DNA of 5,303 nt, from positions 1 through 5,303 of the forward strand of contig CAZMZZ010000056.1 of NCBI GenBank assembly GCA_964571215.1, read 5' to 3'. This document shows, piece after piece, positions 1-5,303 of the stretch. The notes beneath the pieces are model-generated. The model searched no databases and was not told the DNA's origin. It saw only the letters and a list, made by a program, of their open reading frames with translations. A program made the position numbers and the translations under genes. The number at the start of each line of letters is the position of its first letter. Within the stretch, counting starts at the first letter, position 1. This stretch comes from CAJWPI01 sp964571215. Its GTDB lineage: Bacteria; Pseudomonadota; Gammaproteobacteria; Magnimaribacterales; Magnimaribacteraceae.

Positions 1-24
1 GTTCAATTCCCGCCGCCTCCACCA
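1..24 (+). ncRNA. ssrA: 3' end of tmRNA (ssrA), cut by the left window edge
   Basis: These 24 bases fit positions 53-76 of a tRNA-like 3' end exactly: G53, a seven-base T loop TTCAATT, the 3' half of the T stem (CCCGC), a seven-base acceptor strand (CGCCTCC), discriminator A73 and an encoded CCA. The U at position 70 would form the G3-U70 pair that alanyl-tRNA synthetase recognises, so the RNA is alanine-type: tmRNA or tRNA-Ala. The T loop TTCAATT followed by CCCGC closely resembles tmRNA 3' ends (E. coli has TTCAACT then CCCGC), whereas bacterial tRNA-Ala more often carries TTCGA. tmRNA rescues ribosomes stalled on broken mRNAs together with SmpB. The tag-coding part lies outside the window, so the choice over tRNA-Ala is inference. 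Confidence 0.75.
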
Positions 25-98
25 TAAGGTGCTATTATATTTTTAGTGTAGATTTGTTAACCTAGTGATTCCAAAAACTGTAGAAAATTAATTTCTTT

Positions 99-965
99 TT
101 AAGGAAGGCCTGCTCTGGGGACTTGAACTTCTATAGTTTCTATCCTTGCTGACCGCTCCTCTAAACAATCCTTTTCGTTTGAACTCTTAGCAGTTGAAAT
201 AAAGAGTGTGCGACCTTCTTTACCTCCCAACATACAGGCAAATGCACTTTGAGATAATTCTACTTTATCTAATAAAGCCCCTCCTTCTTCAATTCTAATA
301 ACATCATTAGTTGAAGGAGAAGCAACCCAAATTGCTCCATCCGCATCAAGGCAAATCCCATCAGGTAATGGAGAATAACCTTCTTCTATAAGATTTAGAT
401 CAGCCCATACTCTTCTATTGGTCAGAGTAGCGTCTTCTTCGATATCAAAAGCAGTCAACCTTGAAGCAAAAGTTTCTCCAACAATAAGAGTTTTGCCATC
501 AGGAGATATAACCGTTCCATTTGGAAATAATAGTCCATTAGCTACTTCAGTAGGTTCTTGGCCTGGTTTTACTAGGATTAAATTGGTTGCTTGAACATCA
601 TCCCCTGACATCAAATCAAATCCAAAATTTCCTATGTATGCATTTCCCATGCTATCAACAACCATATCGTTGCAATGATAAGAAGCCAACTTACTTAAAT
701 CTGCAACTTCACTTAATTCTTTGTCAGTGGATAGTTGCATTAATTTTCTGTCGTTCATAGAAACAATAAGTAAAGTCCCATCTGGTAACCAACCTAACCC
801 AGATGGTTGATATGGTGTTTCAGTAATAATTTCCATATTACCTTTTAAGTCAACTGCCAAGACTTTATGGGTATAAAAATCAGAAAAATATAATTTGTTG
901 TGATGCCACCTAGGCCCTTCTGTAAATGTTAATCCTTGTACCAAGGTCTCAGTTTTTCTTGTCAT
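99..965 (-). CDS. SMP-30/gluconolactonase/LRE family lactonase-like hydrolase
   Basis: A complete 288-residue protein of the SMP-30/gluconolactonase family, six-bladed beta-propellers that usually hydrolyse sugar or other lactones using one divalent metal ion. The expected metal ligands are in place: E16 in the TEGPRW motif, N149 in LFPNG and D202 in PDGICLD, with N99 (HCNDM) at the substrate-contacting position. The arginine that contacts substrate in human SMP30 (two residues before that Asn) is replaced by H97, so the natural substrate is probably not gluconolactone. The C-terminal VPRAGLP looks like the natural end of the family. No signal peptide or membrane segment is evident, so it should be cytoplasmic. 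The start is supported by AAGGAG nine bases upstream of the ATG. It is divergent from the LLM oxidoreductase gene, which hints at shared regulation. The fold is secure; the substrate is unknown. Confidence 0.93.
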   Translation of the reverse strand: MTRKTETLVQGLTFTEGPRWHHNKLYFSDFYTHKVLAVDLKGNMEIITETPYQPSGLGWLPDGTLLIVSMNDRKLMQLSTDKELSEVADLSKLASYHCNDMVVDSMGNAYIGNFGFDLMSGDDVQATNLILVKPGQEPTEVANGLLFPNGTVISPDGKTLIVGETFASRLTAFDIEEDATLTNRRVWADLNLIEEGYSPLPDGICLDADGAIWVASPSTNDVIRIEEGGALLDKVELSQSAFACMLGGKEGRTLFISTAKSSNEKDCLEERSARIETIEVQVPRAGLP

Positions 966-1044
966 AGAATTTTTCTCCTTTGTAATAAATAGATATTTAC
1001 CAATAAAATAGAATAAAGCAAACTAATAGTAGCTAAGGAGAAAT
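966..1044. promoter_or_regulatory. Shared divergent upstream region with two strong ribosome binding sites
   Basis: This 79-bp AT-rich gap separates the divergent start codons of the SMP-30-like and LLM oxidoreductase genes and must hold, or lie close to, both promoters unless these extend into the coding regions. Two Shine-Dalgarno sites are clear: AAGGAG read on the minus strand at 975-980, nine bases before the lactonase ATG, and AAGGAG on the plus strand at 1035-1040, four bases before the oxidoreductase ATG. Promoter hexamers are not convincing; TAGAAT at 1009-1014 resembles a -10 box on the plus strand but has no good -35 partner. No clear operator palindrome is visible. Confidence 0.5.
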
Positions 1045-1851
1045 ATGCATATAGGGATAGTAATAAGAAATATGGGTGATCTATCTACAAGAGAAATCAT
1101 GAAAGCTGCTGCTCTAGGAGCTGAAGAAAGAAAATTTGAATCCATATGGGTAGTGGATCATATAGCTATCCCTCCAGATGATTCAGAAGGATCCGGAGGC
1201 AGATATGTGGACATTTTAACTACCTTAGCTTGGTTAGCAGGGATTACCTCAACAATAAATTTAGGGAGTGGAGTGCTTATAGCTCCATACAGAAGTTTAC
1301 TACCTACCGCAAAACAAATAGCAAGTATTCAGGAACTTTCAAATAACAGGCTGCTTGTAGGTATAGGTCTGGGTTGGATGGAGGCAGAGTTTAAAGCTTT
1401 AGGAATCGATAGAAAAGACAGAGGAAAGATTACAGATGAGTTCTTAACGTTTATGAATAAAGCATTCAATGAAGATGAGATGGAGTTAAATGGTCAAAAA
1501 TTTTTATTTAAACCTAGACCTACAAAACCTTTACTCTACATTGCTGGATCTAAAGGTTACTCGATAAAAAGGGCTGTAAAACACGGGGATGGTTGGATCC
1601 CTATAGCAAGAGAACCAGAAGATTTAATAGAGAGTCTAGGTGAATATAAAAAACTTTGTGATGTGACAAGTAAGTCAACTGACAAAATTAGTGTTGTGAG
1701 TTGGATAAACCCAAAAGATAAAGCTGCAAGCGCAGAAAAACTTAAAAAATTTAAAAGTATGGGTATAGAAAGACTGATCTGTGGTCTTCAATATAATAAC
1801 GTTGATGATTACCTAAAACAGCTAGATTTATTGAAATCTCTGAAGATCTAA
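1045..1851 (+). CDS. LLM class (luciferase-like) flavin- or F420-dependent oxidoreductase
   Basis: A complete 268-residue protein of the bacterial luciferase-like superfamily, TIM-barrel oxidoreductases using FMN or coenzyme F420. Recognisable segments in order are: an N-terminal strand MHIGIVI; ESIWVVDHIAIP (residues 32-43) with the usual Asp-His; LGSGVLIAPYR (73-83), then a helix and NNRLLVGIGLGW (100-111), followed by the typical EF..LGID (115-122); and PLLYIAGSKGYSIKRAVKHGDGWIP (within 162-186). These match the F420-type branch often annotated in pipelines as TIGR03619-like, but the sequence alone does not prove F420 use. The protein is slightly short for the family, mostly in the C-terminal part, but both ends look intact. 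It is probably cytoplasmic. The substrate is unknown. The start has AAGGAG four bases upstream, a rather tight spacing. Confidence 0.9.
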   Translation: MHIGIVIRNMGDLSTREIMKAAALGAEERKFESIWVVDHIAIPPDDSEGSGGRYVDILTTLAWLAGITSTINLGSGVLIAPYRSLLPTAKQIASIQELSNNRLLVGIGLGWMEAEFKALGIDRKDRGKITDEFLTFMNKAFNEDEMELNGQKFLFKPRPTKPLLYIAGSKGYSIKRAVKHGDGWIPIAREPEDLIESLGEYKKLCDVTSKSTDKISVVSWINPKDKAASAEKLKKFKSMGIERLICGLQYNNVDDYLKQLDLLKSLKI

Positions 1852-1868
1852 ATAAGAATAAAGTAAGA

Positions 1869-2954
1869 TCAATTCGCTACTTTGTCTAAAGATTGGATGA
1901 CCATTTCTGGTGTTATATAACAAAGACAATTTCTAGATTTTCCTTCCAGATGGCCATGAACTGGACATAACTGTTCATCACCCTTCCTAGAAATAACATC
2001 TATTTTCTCTGACCAAGGTCTCCAGTTTTCTGGTCTGGTAGGCCCAAATAAAGTTACTCCAGGAGTATTAACCGCTGCAGCTATGTGGGATGCTACAGAA
2101 TCAAGCCCTACAAAGAATTTAGCACCTTCAATTAAGGCAGCTAAATCATAAAGGGTGGTTTTTCCCCCCAAGTCTGTAATCTCACTATTTGATAATTTAT
2201 TTATAGATTGTAAGTATTCTTTTTCTTTATTATTAGGTCCTGAAGTCATAACTACTTTGGTACCTAAATTACTATAATGATCAGCTAAGAAAGCAAAAGA
2301 CTCTTGTTTCCATTGCTTAACATTCCTTCTAGATACAGGATGGAAAACGCAGTAATTATCCTTTATTGATTGATCCTTAATAAAGGCATTTACCCAGTCT
2401 TTTGACTCTTCTGGAATATCTATTGTTAACTCAGAATCTCCATTAGCAGTTTTGATTCCTAAGGTTTCTAAAGCACCAAGATTTCTTTCGATAATATGCC
2501 TATTTGCTGCTTCAGGAAAAATCTTGCTAAAACTATTTATCCAAAAAGGCTTTCTTCTTTTTTTATCATCTACAGCAGCTGTTTTATTTACTTTAATACA
2601 CCGTGATAAAAGAGCTACTCTCCACTGGGTAGTCAAGAATAAACCGAAATCATAGTTGTTCTTTCTTAATCTCCTAATTAAGTTAAACTCCTTAAATAAT
2701 CTATTAACTAAAGATATTTCAGAAGATTGATGGGCCTCAAAAATATTTTCTATTCGTGAATCATTTTCTAGAATAGCACCGGAGCCTCTGTAAACTAAAA
2801 GATCGATAGCAGATTCAGGATAGACTCTTTTAATACAATTAATGATAGGAACAGTTAAGAGTGTATCTCCGTGAAATCTGAGAACACATATTAAAAATCT
2901 TTTTCTATTCTTATCCATCACTATCAGCTTGACTACAGTCTCCAAAGAAAGCAT
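1869..2954 (-). CDS. waaQ: ADP-heptose:LPS heptosyltransferase, WaaQ-type (glycosyltransferase family 9)
   Basis: A 361-residue GT9 glycosyltransferase with two Rossmann domains (GT-B fold) that should transfer heptose from ADP-heptose to the inner core of lipopolysaccharide on the cytoplasmic face of the inner membrane. The N-terminal domain has LRFHGDTLLTVPI (25-37), including the catalytic-base Asp D30, and closely resembles E. coli WaaQ (heptosyltransferase III). The C-terminal, nucleotide-sugar domain has HPVSRRNVKQW (205-215, with the lysine expected to contact phosphate), GLDSVASHIAAAVNTP (283-298, with D285 and H290) and LFGPTRPENWRPW (302-314). The C-terminal tail has three cysteines (residues 330, 343, 345). 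An alternative start at M13 (codon at 2916-2918) would put the family's first beta strand nearer the N-terminus, but only M1 has a good ribosome binding site. The family is sure; acceptor specificity and the symbol are tentative, and no other core-LPS gene is adjacent. Confidence 0.9.
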   Translation of the reverse strand: MLSLETVVKLIVMDKNRKRFLICVLRFHGDTLLTVPIINCIKRVYPESAIDLLVYRGSGAILENDSRIENIFEAHQSSEISLVNRLFKEFNLIRRLRKNNYDFGLFLTTQWRVALLSRCIKVNKTAAVDDKKRRKPFWINSFSKIFPEAANRHIIERNLGALETLGIKTANGDSELTIDIPEESKDWVNAFIKDQSIKDNYCVFHPVSRRNVKQWKQESFAFLADHYSNLGTKVVMTSGPNNKEKEYLQSINKLSNSEITDLGGKTTLYDLAALIEGAKFFVGLDSVASHIAAAVNTPGVTLFGPTRPENWRPWSEKIDVISRKGDEQLCPVHGHLEGKSRNCLCYITPEMVIQSLDKVAN

Positions 2955-2957
2955 TAT
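2929..2957 (+). promoter_or_regulatory. Predicted sigma-70 promoter of rpsT
   Basis: A -35 box TTGACT (2929-2934, five of six consensus bases) is followed by a 17-bp spacer and CATTAT (2952-2957, four of six, with the important second A and last T). Transcription would start near 2964 and give a leader of about 21 nucleotides before the rpsT ATG. The promoter lies within the first codons of the opposite-strand heptosyltransferase gene, and its -10 box includes the complement of that gene's ATG. This is a pattern match by eye, with no experimental support. Confidence 0.6.
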
Positions 2958-2962
2958 GCGTG

Positions 2963-2967
2963 CCTCT
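2963..2967 (-). promoter_or_regulatory. Ribosome binding site deciding the heptosyltransferase start
   Basis: On the minus strand this reads AGAGG, eight bases upstream of the ATG at 2952-2954. The competing downstream ATG (2916-2918) has no comparable purine-rich site in front of it, so this site favours the longer 361-residue product. A low-confidence -10-like box TATACT lies upstream at 2985-2980 on the same strand and would give a leader of about 19 nucleotides. Confidence 0.5.
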
Positions 2968-2984
2968 GAGAGTAAGACAAGTAT

Positions 2985-3245
2985 ATGGCAAATATAAAAT
3001 CAGCTATAAAAAGAGCGAGACAGAACAAAAAAAGAAATATTCTAAAAAGTTCTCAAAGATCTGCTGTTAGAACCGCTGTTAAAGTAGTAGAAAATGCTAT
3101 AGAAAAAAAAGACAAAAAAGTTGCTTCTGAAGCTCTCATAGATGCCAATAAAGTCTTGGATAGGATGGCAGGAAAAAAAGTAATTACTTCAAATAAAGCG
3201 GCTAGAACTAAATCGCGATTAAATAAAAAAGTTAAAGTTCTTTAA
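2985..3245 (+). CDS. rpsT: 30S ribosomal protein S20
   Basis: An 86-residue, strongly basic protein matching ribosomal protein S20 along its full length (87 residues in E. coli). It begins with the diagnostic MANIKSAIKRARQ, continues with SQRSAVRTAVKKV-like helix sequence (residues 23-35), a central AIEKKDKKVA (38-47), and DRMAGKKVITSNKAARTKSRLN (within 59-80), the family's C-terminal signature. S20 is a three-helix primary binder of 16S rRNA at the bottom of the 30S body. The start is an ATG; the upstream purine-rich stretch (GAGAGTAAGA, around 2968-2977) is only a weak Shine-Dalgarno. In E. coli S20 represses its own translation, but nothing here shows that directly. The gene is monocistronic in this window: divergent from the heptosyltransferase gene and convergent with proB, sharing four bases with it. 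Confidence 0.98.
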   Translation: MANIKSAIKRARQNKKRNILKSSQRSAVRTAVKVVENAIEKKDKKVASEALIDANKVLDRMAGKKVITSNKAARTKSRLNKKVKVL

Positions 3246-4357
3246 CTTAAAATTAGATTATCTCTGTGCACCACTTCCTCTTCAAGAGGATAGCCCAACT
3301 CTTCTAACACTTCTTCTGATCTTTTTCCTCTGATTTTCATTAATTCTTCTGAATTAAAATTTGATAAGCCTCTAGCTACTTCGTTTCCTTTGCTATCTAA
3401 ACAAATAATTAGAGAGCCTCTTTTTATTTCTCCCTGCACGTCTTTTACTCCAACAGGAAGTAGGCTGCCTCCTTTAAGAGAAATTGCATTAACAGCTCCC
3501 TGATCAATTACTATACTTCCTGAAGGAGAACCTTGGGAAGCAATCCATAGTTTTCTTGAAGCTAATTTTCTTTTTTTGCTGATTAATGATGTACCAGTAT
3601 TTTTTCCTTTGAGAACATCATTTAAAGTATCCTTCTCTCTACCATCTACTACAAAAGCCTCTGCTCCTGAATCAACGGCCAACTTACATGCTTTGATCTT
3701 AGTCTTTATCCCTCCTCTTCCTAGAACACCCGAAGAACTTTCCATAAGTTTTTCTAGATCGATACCTTTATTATCAAAATCTATCGAAGGAATTAATTTA
3801 GCTAACTTGTCTACTTTTGGATCTGATTCACATATGCCCTTTTGGTCGGTAAGAATAATTAATTTATCTGCACTAACCAATCCTGATAAAGCACCTGCTA
3901 ACATATCATTATCACCAAAGGTTATTTCTTCTGTAGCAACACTATCGTTCTCATTGATTATAGGTATAACTCCTAGAGCTATTAAGGCCTGTAGACTTCT
4001 TCTGGAGTTTAAATATCTCTCTCTGTCAGCGATATCATCGTGGCTGACCAAAACTTGAGCTGTTTTTAAATTTAGCTTACTAAATGCACGTTCATAATTA
4101 TTGATTAAACCTACTTGTCCTACTGCTGCTGTTGCTTGAAGCAAGTTTAAAGTAGCTGGCCTTTCTTTTAAATTTAACTCAAACATGCCCTTAGCAATGG
4201 CACCAGAAGAAACAATAATTACTTCAATATTATTTTTAATCAATTCATGAACCTGAGAAACTAAGTTTTTAATGAATACTGCATTTATTCCCTCTTGTTT
4301 ACCAGAAACAAGACTACTTCCAGCTTTAATAATCCACCTCTGTTTATTATTTCTCAT
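3242..4357 (-). CDS. proB: Glutamate 5-kinase with C-terminal PUA domain
   Basis: A complete 371-residue glutamate 5-kinase (367 in E. coli), which phosphorylates L-glutamate with ATP in the first step of proline synthesis; it is cytoplasmic. The amino-acid-kinase domain shows WIIKAGSSLV (8-17, with K11 as the phosphate-binding lysine), VSSGAIAKG (49-57), INENDSVATEEI (134-145), GDND (148-151), LTDQKG (169-174) and the signature GVLGRGGIKTK (210-220). The PUA domain occupies about 275-360, from SGSIVIDQGA to the C-terminal VHRDNLI. PUA domains in ProB have been linked to regulation and oligomer form rather than catalysis. The start codon lies inside the end of obgE (11-bp overlap), with only a weak GGGA seven bases upstream, so translational coupling to obgE is likely. 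proA, the next pathway enzyme, is not next to it. Confidence 0.97.
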   Translation of the reverse strand: MRNNKQRWIIKAGSSLVSGKQEGINAVFIKNLVSQVHELIKNNIEVIIVSSGAIAKGMFELNLKERPATLNLLQATAAVGQVGLINNYERAFSKLNLKTAQVLVSHDDIADRERYLNSRRSLQALIALGVIPIINENDSVATEEITFGDNDMLAGALSGLVSADKLIILTDQKGICESDPKVDKLAKLIPSIDFDNKGIDLEKLMESSSGVLGRGGIKTKIKACKLAVDSGAEAFVVDGREKDTLNDVLKGKNTGTSLISKKRKLASRKLWIASQGSPSGSIVIDQGAVNAISLKGGSLLPVGVKDVQGEIKRGSLIICLDSKGNEVARGLSNFNSEELMKIRGKRSEEVLEELGYPLEEEVVHRDNLILS

Positions 4358-5303
4358 GAAGATTTCCCAAAAATTTACCTAAATCTTTTATTAGATAATC
4401 TGTACCCTTCTTAAGTGTCGCTGAAACGGTGTATATTTTCATTATTTTTTTAAAATGTATCTCCAATTCTTCTACTATTTTTTCAATAACCTCCTTATCT
4501 AGTAAATCAATCTTATTCAAAACTAACCAACCTAATCTTTTCTCAAGATTTCTGTCGAAAGTTTCTAATTCATCCGTTAGCAATTTAACTTCTTTAATTA
4601 CTTCTGATGCTTCCTTTTGAAAAATATCTACTACAAGTAAAATTACCTTAGTTCTAGATAAATGTTTTAAAAATTTTAAACCCAGACCCTTTCCTTGAGA
4701 TGCCCCTGCAATAAGTCCTGGAATATCTGAAATTACAAAACTGGCATAGTTTGAAAGACTTACCACTCCCAAGGTTGGATTTAAAGTTGTAAACTCATAA
4801 TCAGCAATCTTTGGTGTTGCGTTCGATACAGCCTTTACTAACGAAGATTTACCTGCATTAGGCTTTCCGAGAAGTCCTACATCAGCTAGAACTTTTAATT
4901 CCATTCTGAGAGATCTTTCTTGTCCTTCACTACCTTCAGTAATTTTTTTTGGAGAACGATTTTTTGAGCTTTTATACTTTGCATTTCCGTTTCCCCCTTT
5001 TCCACCAGAAACAATTTCAATCTCATCAAAGTTTTCTTTTAAATCAATTATTTCCTCATTTATTAAATTATCATAAATGACAGTTCCACAAGGAACCTCA
5101 ATGACTAAATCTTCTCCATCAGAACCAGTTCTATTTCTACTCTGTCCTTTAGAACCATCCTTTGCTGAAAACTTTTCTTTATGTCTAAAATCATATAGGG
5201 TATTTAATCCTTCTGTTGCTCTTATAAATATACTGCCCCCTTTACCTCCATCTCCTCCATCTGGCCCTCCTCGCGGTAAATTCTTCTCTCTTCTAAAGCT
5301 CAT
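4347..5303 (-). CDS. obgE: Obg family GTPase (ObgE/CgtA), N-terminus cut by the right window edge
   Basis: The 318 visible residues are an Obg GTPase, a large-subunit assembly and stress-response factor. The glycine-rich Obg domain occupies about 1-137 (RGGPDGGDGGKGG at 11-23, then SGGKGGNGNAKYKSS at 99-113). The G domain follows with G1 GKPNAGKSS (146-154), switch I FTTLNPTLG (171-179), G3 DIPGLI (193-198), G4 NKID (263-266) and G5 SAT (294-296). The C-terminal acidic extension of E. coli ObgE is absent, a common short form. The Met at the edge is not the start: in the family MSFRREK corresponds to the internal motif CVSFRREK, about 20 residues in, so the true start lies beyond 5303. obgE is the upstream gene of an operon with proB; rplU-rpmA usually precede it in this group but cannot be seen here. 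Confidence 0.97.
   Translation of the reverse strand: MSFRREKNLPRGGPDGGDGGKGGSIFIRATEGLNTLYDFRHKEKFSAKDGSKGQSRNRTGSDGEDLVIEVPCGTVIYDNLINEEIIDLKENFDEIEIVSGGKGGNGNAKYKSSKNRSPKKITEGSEGQERSLRMELKVLADVGLLGKPNAGKSSLVKAVSNATPKIADYEFTTLNPTLGVVSLSNYASFVISDIPGLIAGASQGKGLGLKFLKHLSRTKVILLVVDIFQKEASEVIKEVKLLTDELETFDRNLEKRLGWLVLNKIDLLDKEVIEKIVEELEIHFKKIMKIYTVSATLKKGTDYLIKDLGKFLGNLHEK

Noticed and set aside
20..31. Small hairpin CACC-ATAA-GGTG covering the CCA end of the tmRNA
   Set aside because: It has only four pairs and would compete with the mature acceptor stem. Chance is likely, although a role in 3' processing or attachment-site structure cannot be excluded.
82..100. Possible terminator after ssrA: AGAAA, five-base loop, TTTCT, then T-rich
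   Set aside because: The stem has only five pairs with a single G-C, and its T-run enters the lactonase stop codon. It is too weak to call, though it could still help end transcripts from either side.
1852..1868. Terminator between the convergent LLM and heptosyltransferase genes
   Set aside because: The 17-bp gap is A-rich with no inverted repeat; the nearby AGATCT is a short palindrome with no stem-loop potential of note.
2452..2655. 67-codon open frame opposite the heptosyltransferase gene
   Set aside because: It is antisense to a clear GT9 gene and its hydrophobic and lysine content is explained by the complementary AT-rich codons.
3576..4058. 160-codon open frame on the plus strand opposite proB
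   Set aside because: It lies wholly antisense to the well-conserved kinase domain of ProB, its Ser/Leu/Ile-rich translation resembles no family I know, and it has no good ribosome binding site.
4429..4620. 63-codon open frame opposite obgE
   Set aside because: It is antisense to the Obg G domain; the Ser- and Ile-rich translation is low in complexity and unlike a real protein.
1..5303. Integrated island with a repeated attachment site, insertion sequence, CRISPR array or defence genes
   Set aside because: I found no second copy of the ssrA 3' end, no transposase or integrase, no spaced repeats and no defence-family motifs in any frame.

Overview
The window is AT-rich, gene-dense bacterial DNA with almost no non-coding sequence. 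It carries the conserved obgE-proB and rpsT genes. It also has a WaaQ-type lipopolysaccharide heptosyltransferase gene (Gram-negative outer membrane) and what looks like the 3' end of a one-piece tmRNA gene with an encoded CCA. Together these suggest a low-GC gammaproteobacterium, possibly a streamlined marine lineage of the SAR86 kind. That placement is inference; no rRNA or full marker set is present to settle it.

Layout from left to right: bases 1-24 are the last 24 nucleotides of ssrA (tmRNA; tRNA-Ala is the alternative). A complete SMP-30/gluconolactonase-type lactonase (99-965, minus) and a complete luciferase-like (LLM/F420-type) oxidoreductase (1045-1851, plus) diverge from a shared 79-bp region. 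A GT9 heptosyltransferase of the WaaQ type (1869-2954, minus) converges on the oxidoreductase gene with a 17-bp gap. rpsT for ribosomal protein S20 (2985-3245, plus) is divergent from the heptosyltransferase gene. proB, glutamate 5-kinase (3242-4357, minus), converges on rpsT with interlocked stop codons. obgE, the ribosome-assembly GTPase (4347 to the right edge, minus), lies upstream of proB, overlaps it by 11 bp, and is cut at its N-terminus by the window end.

The right half is core housekeeping: obgE and proB are probably one operon, likely continuing upstream into rplU-rpmA outside the window, with rpsT facing them. The left half holds two soluble enzymes of unknown substrate next to the tmRNA 3' end, a classic integration hotspot, but no integrase or duplicated attachment site is visible. 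I see no CRISPR array, insertion sequence, toxin-antitoxin or defence system, and no convincing undescribed system. The most unusual aspect is compaction: the rpsT promoter overlaps the start of the heptosyltransferase gene, and rpsT and proB share the bases of their stop codons.
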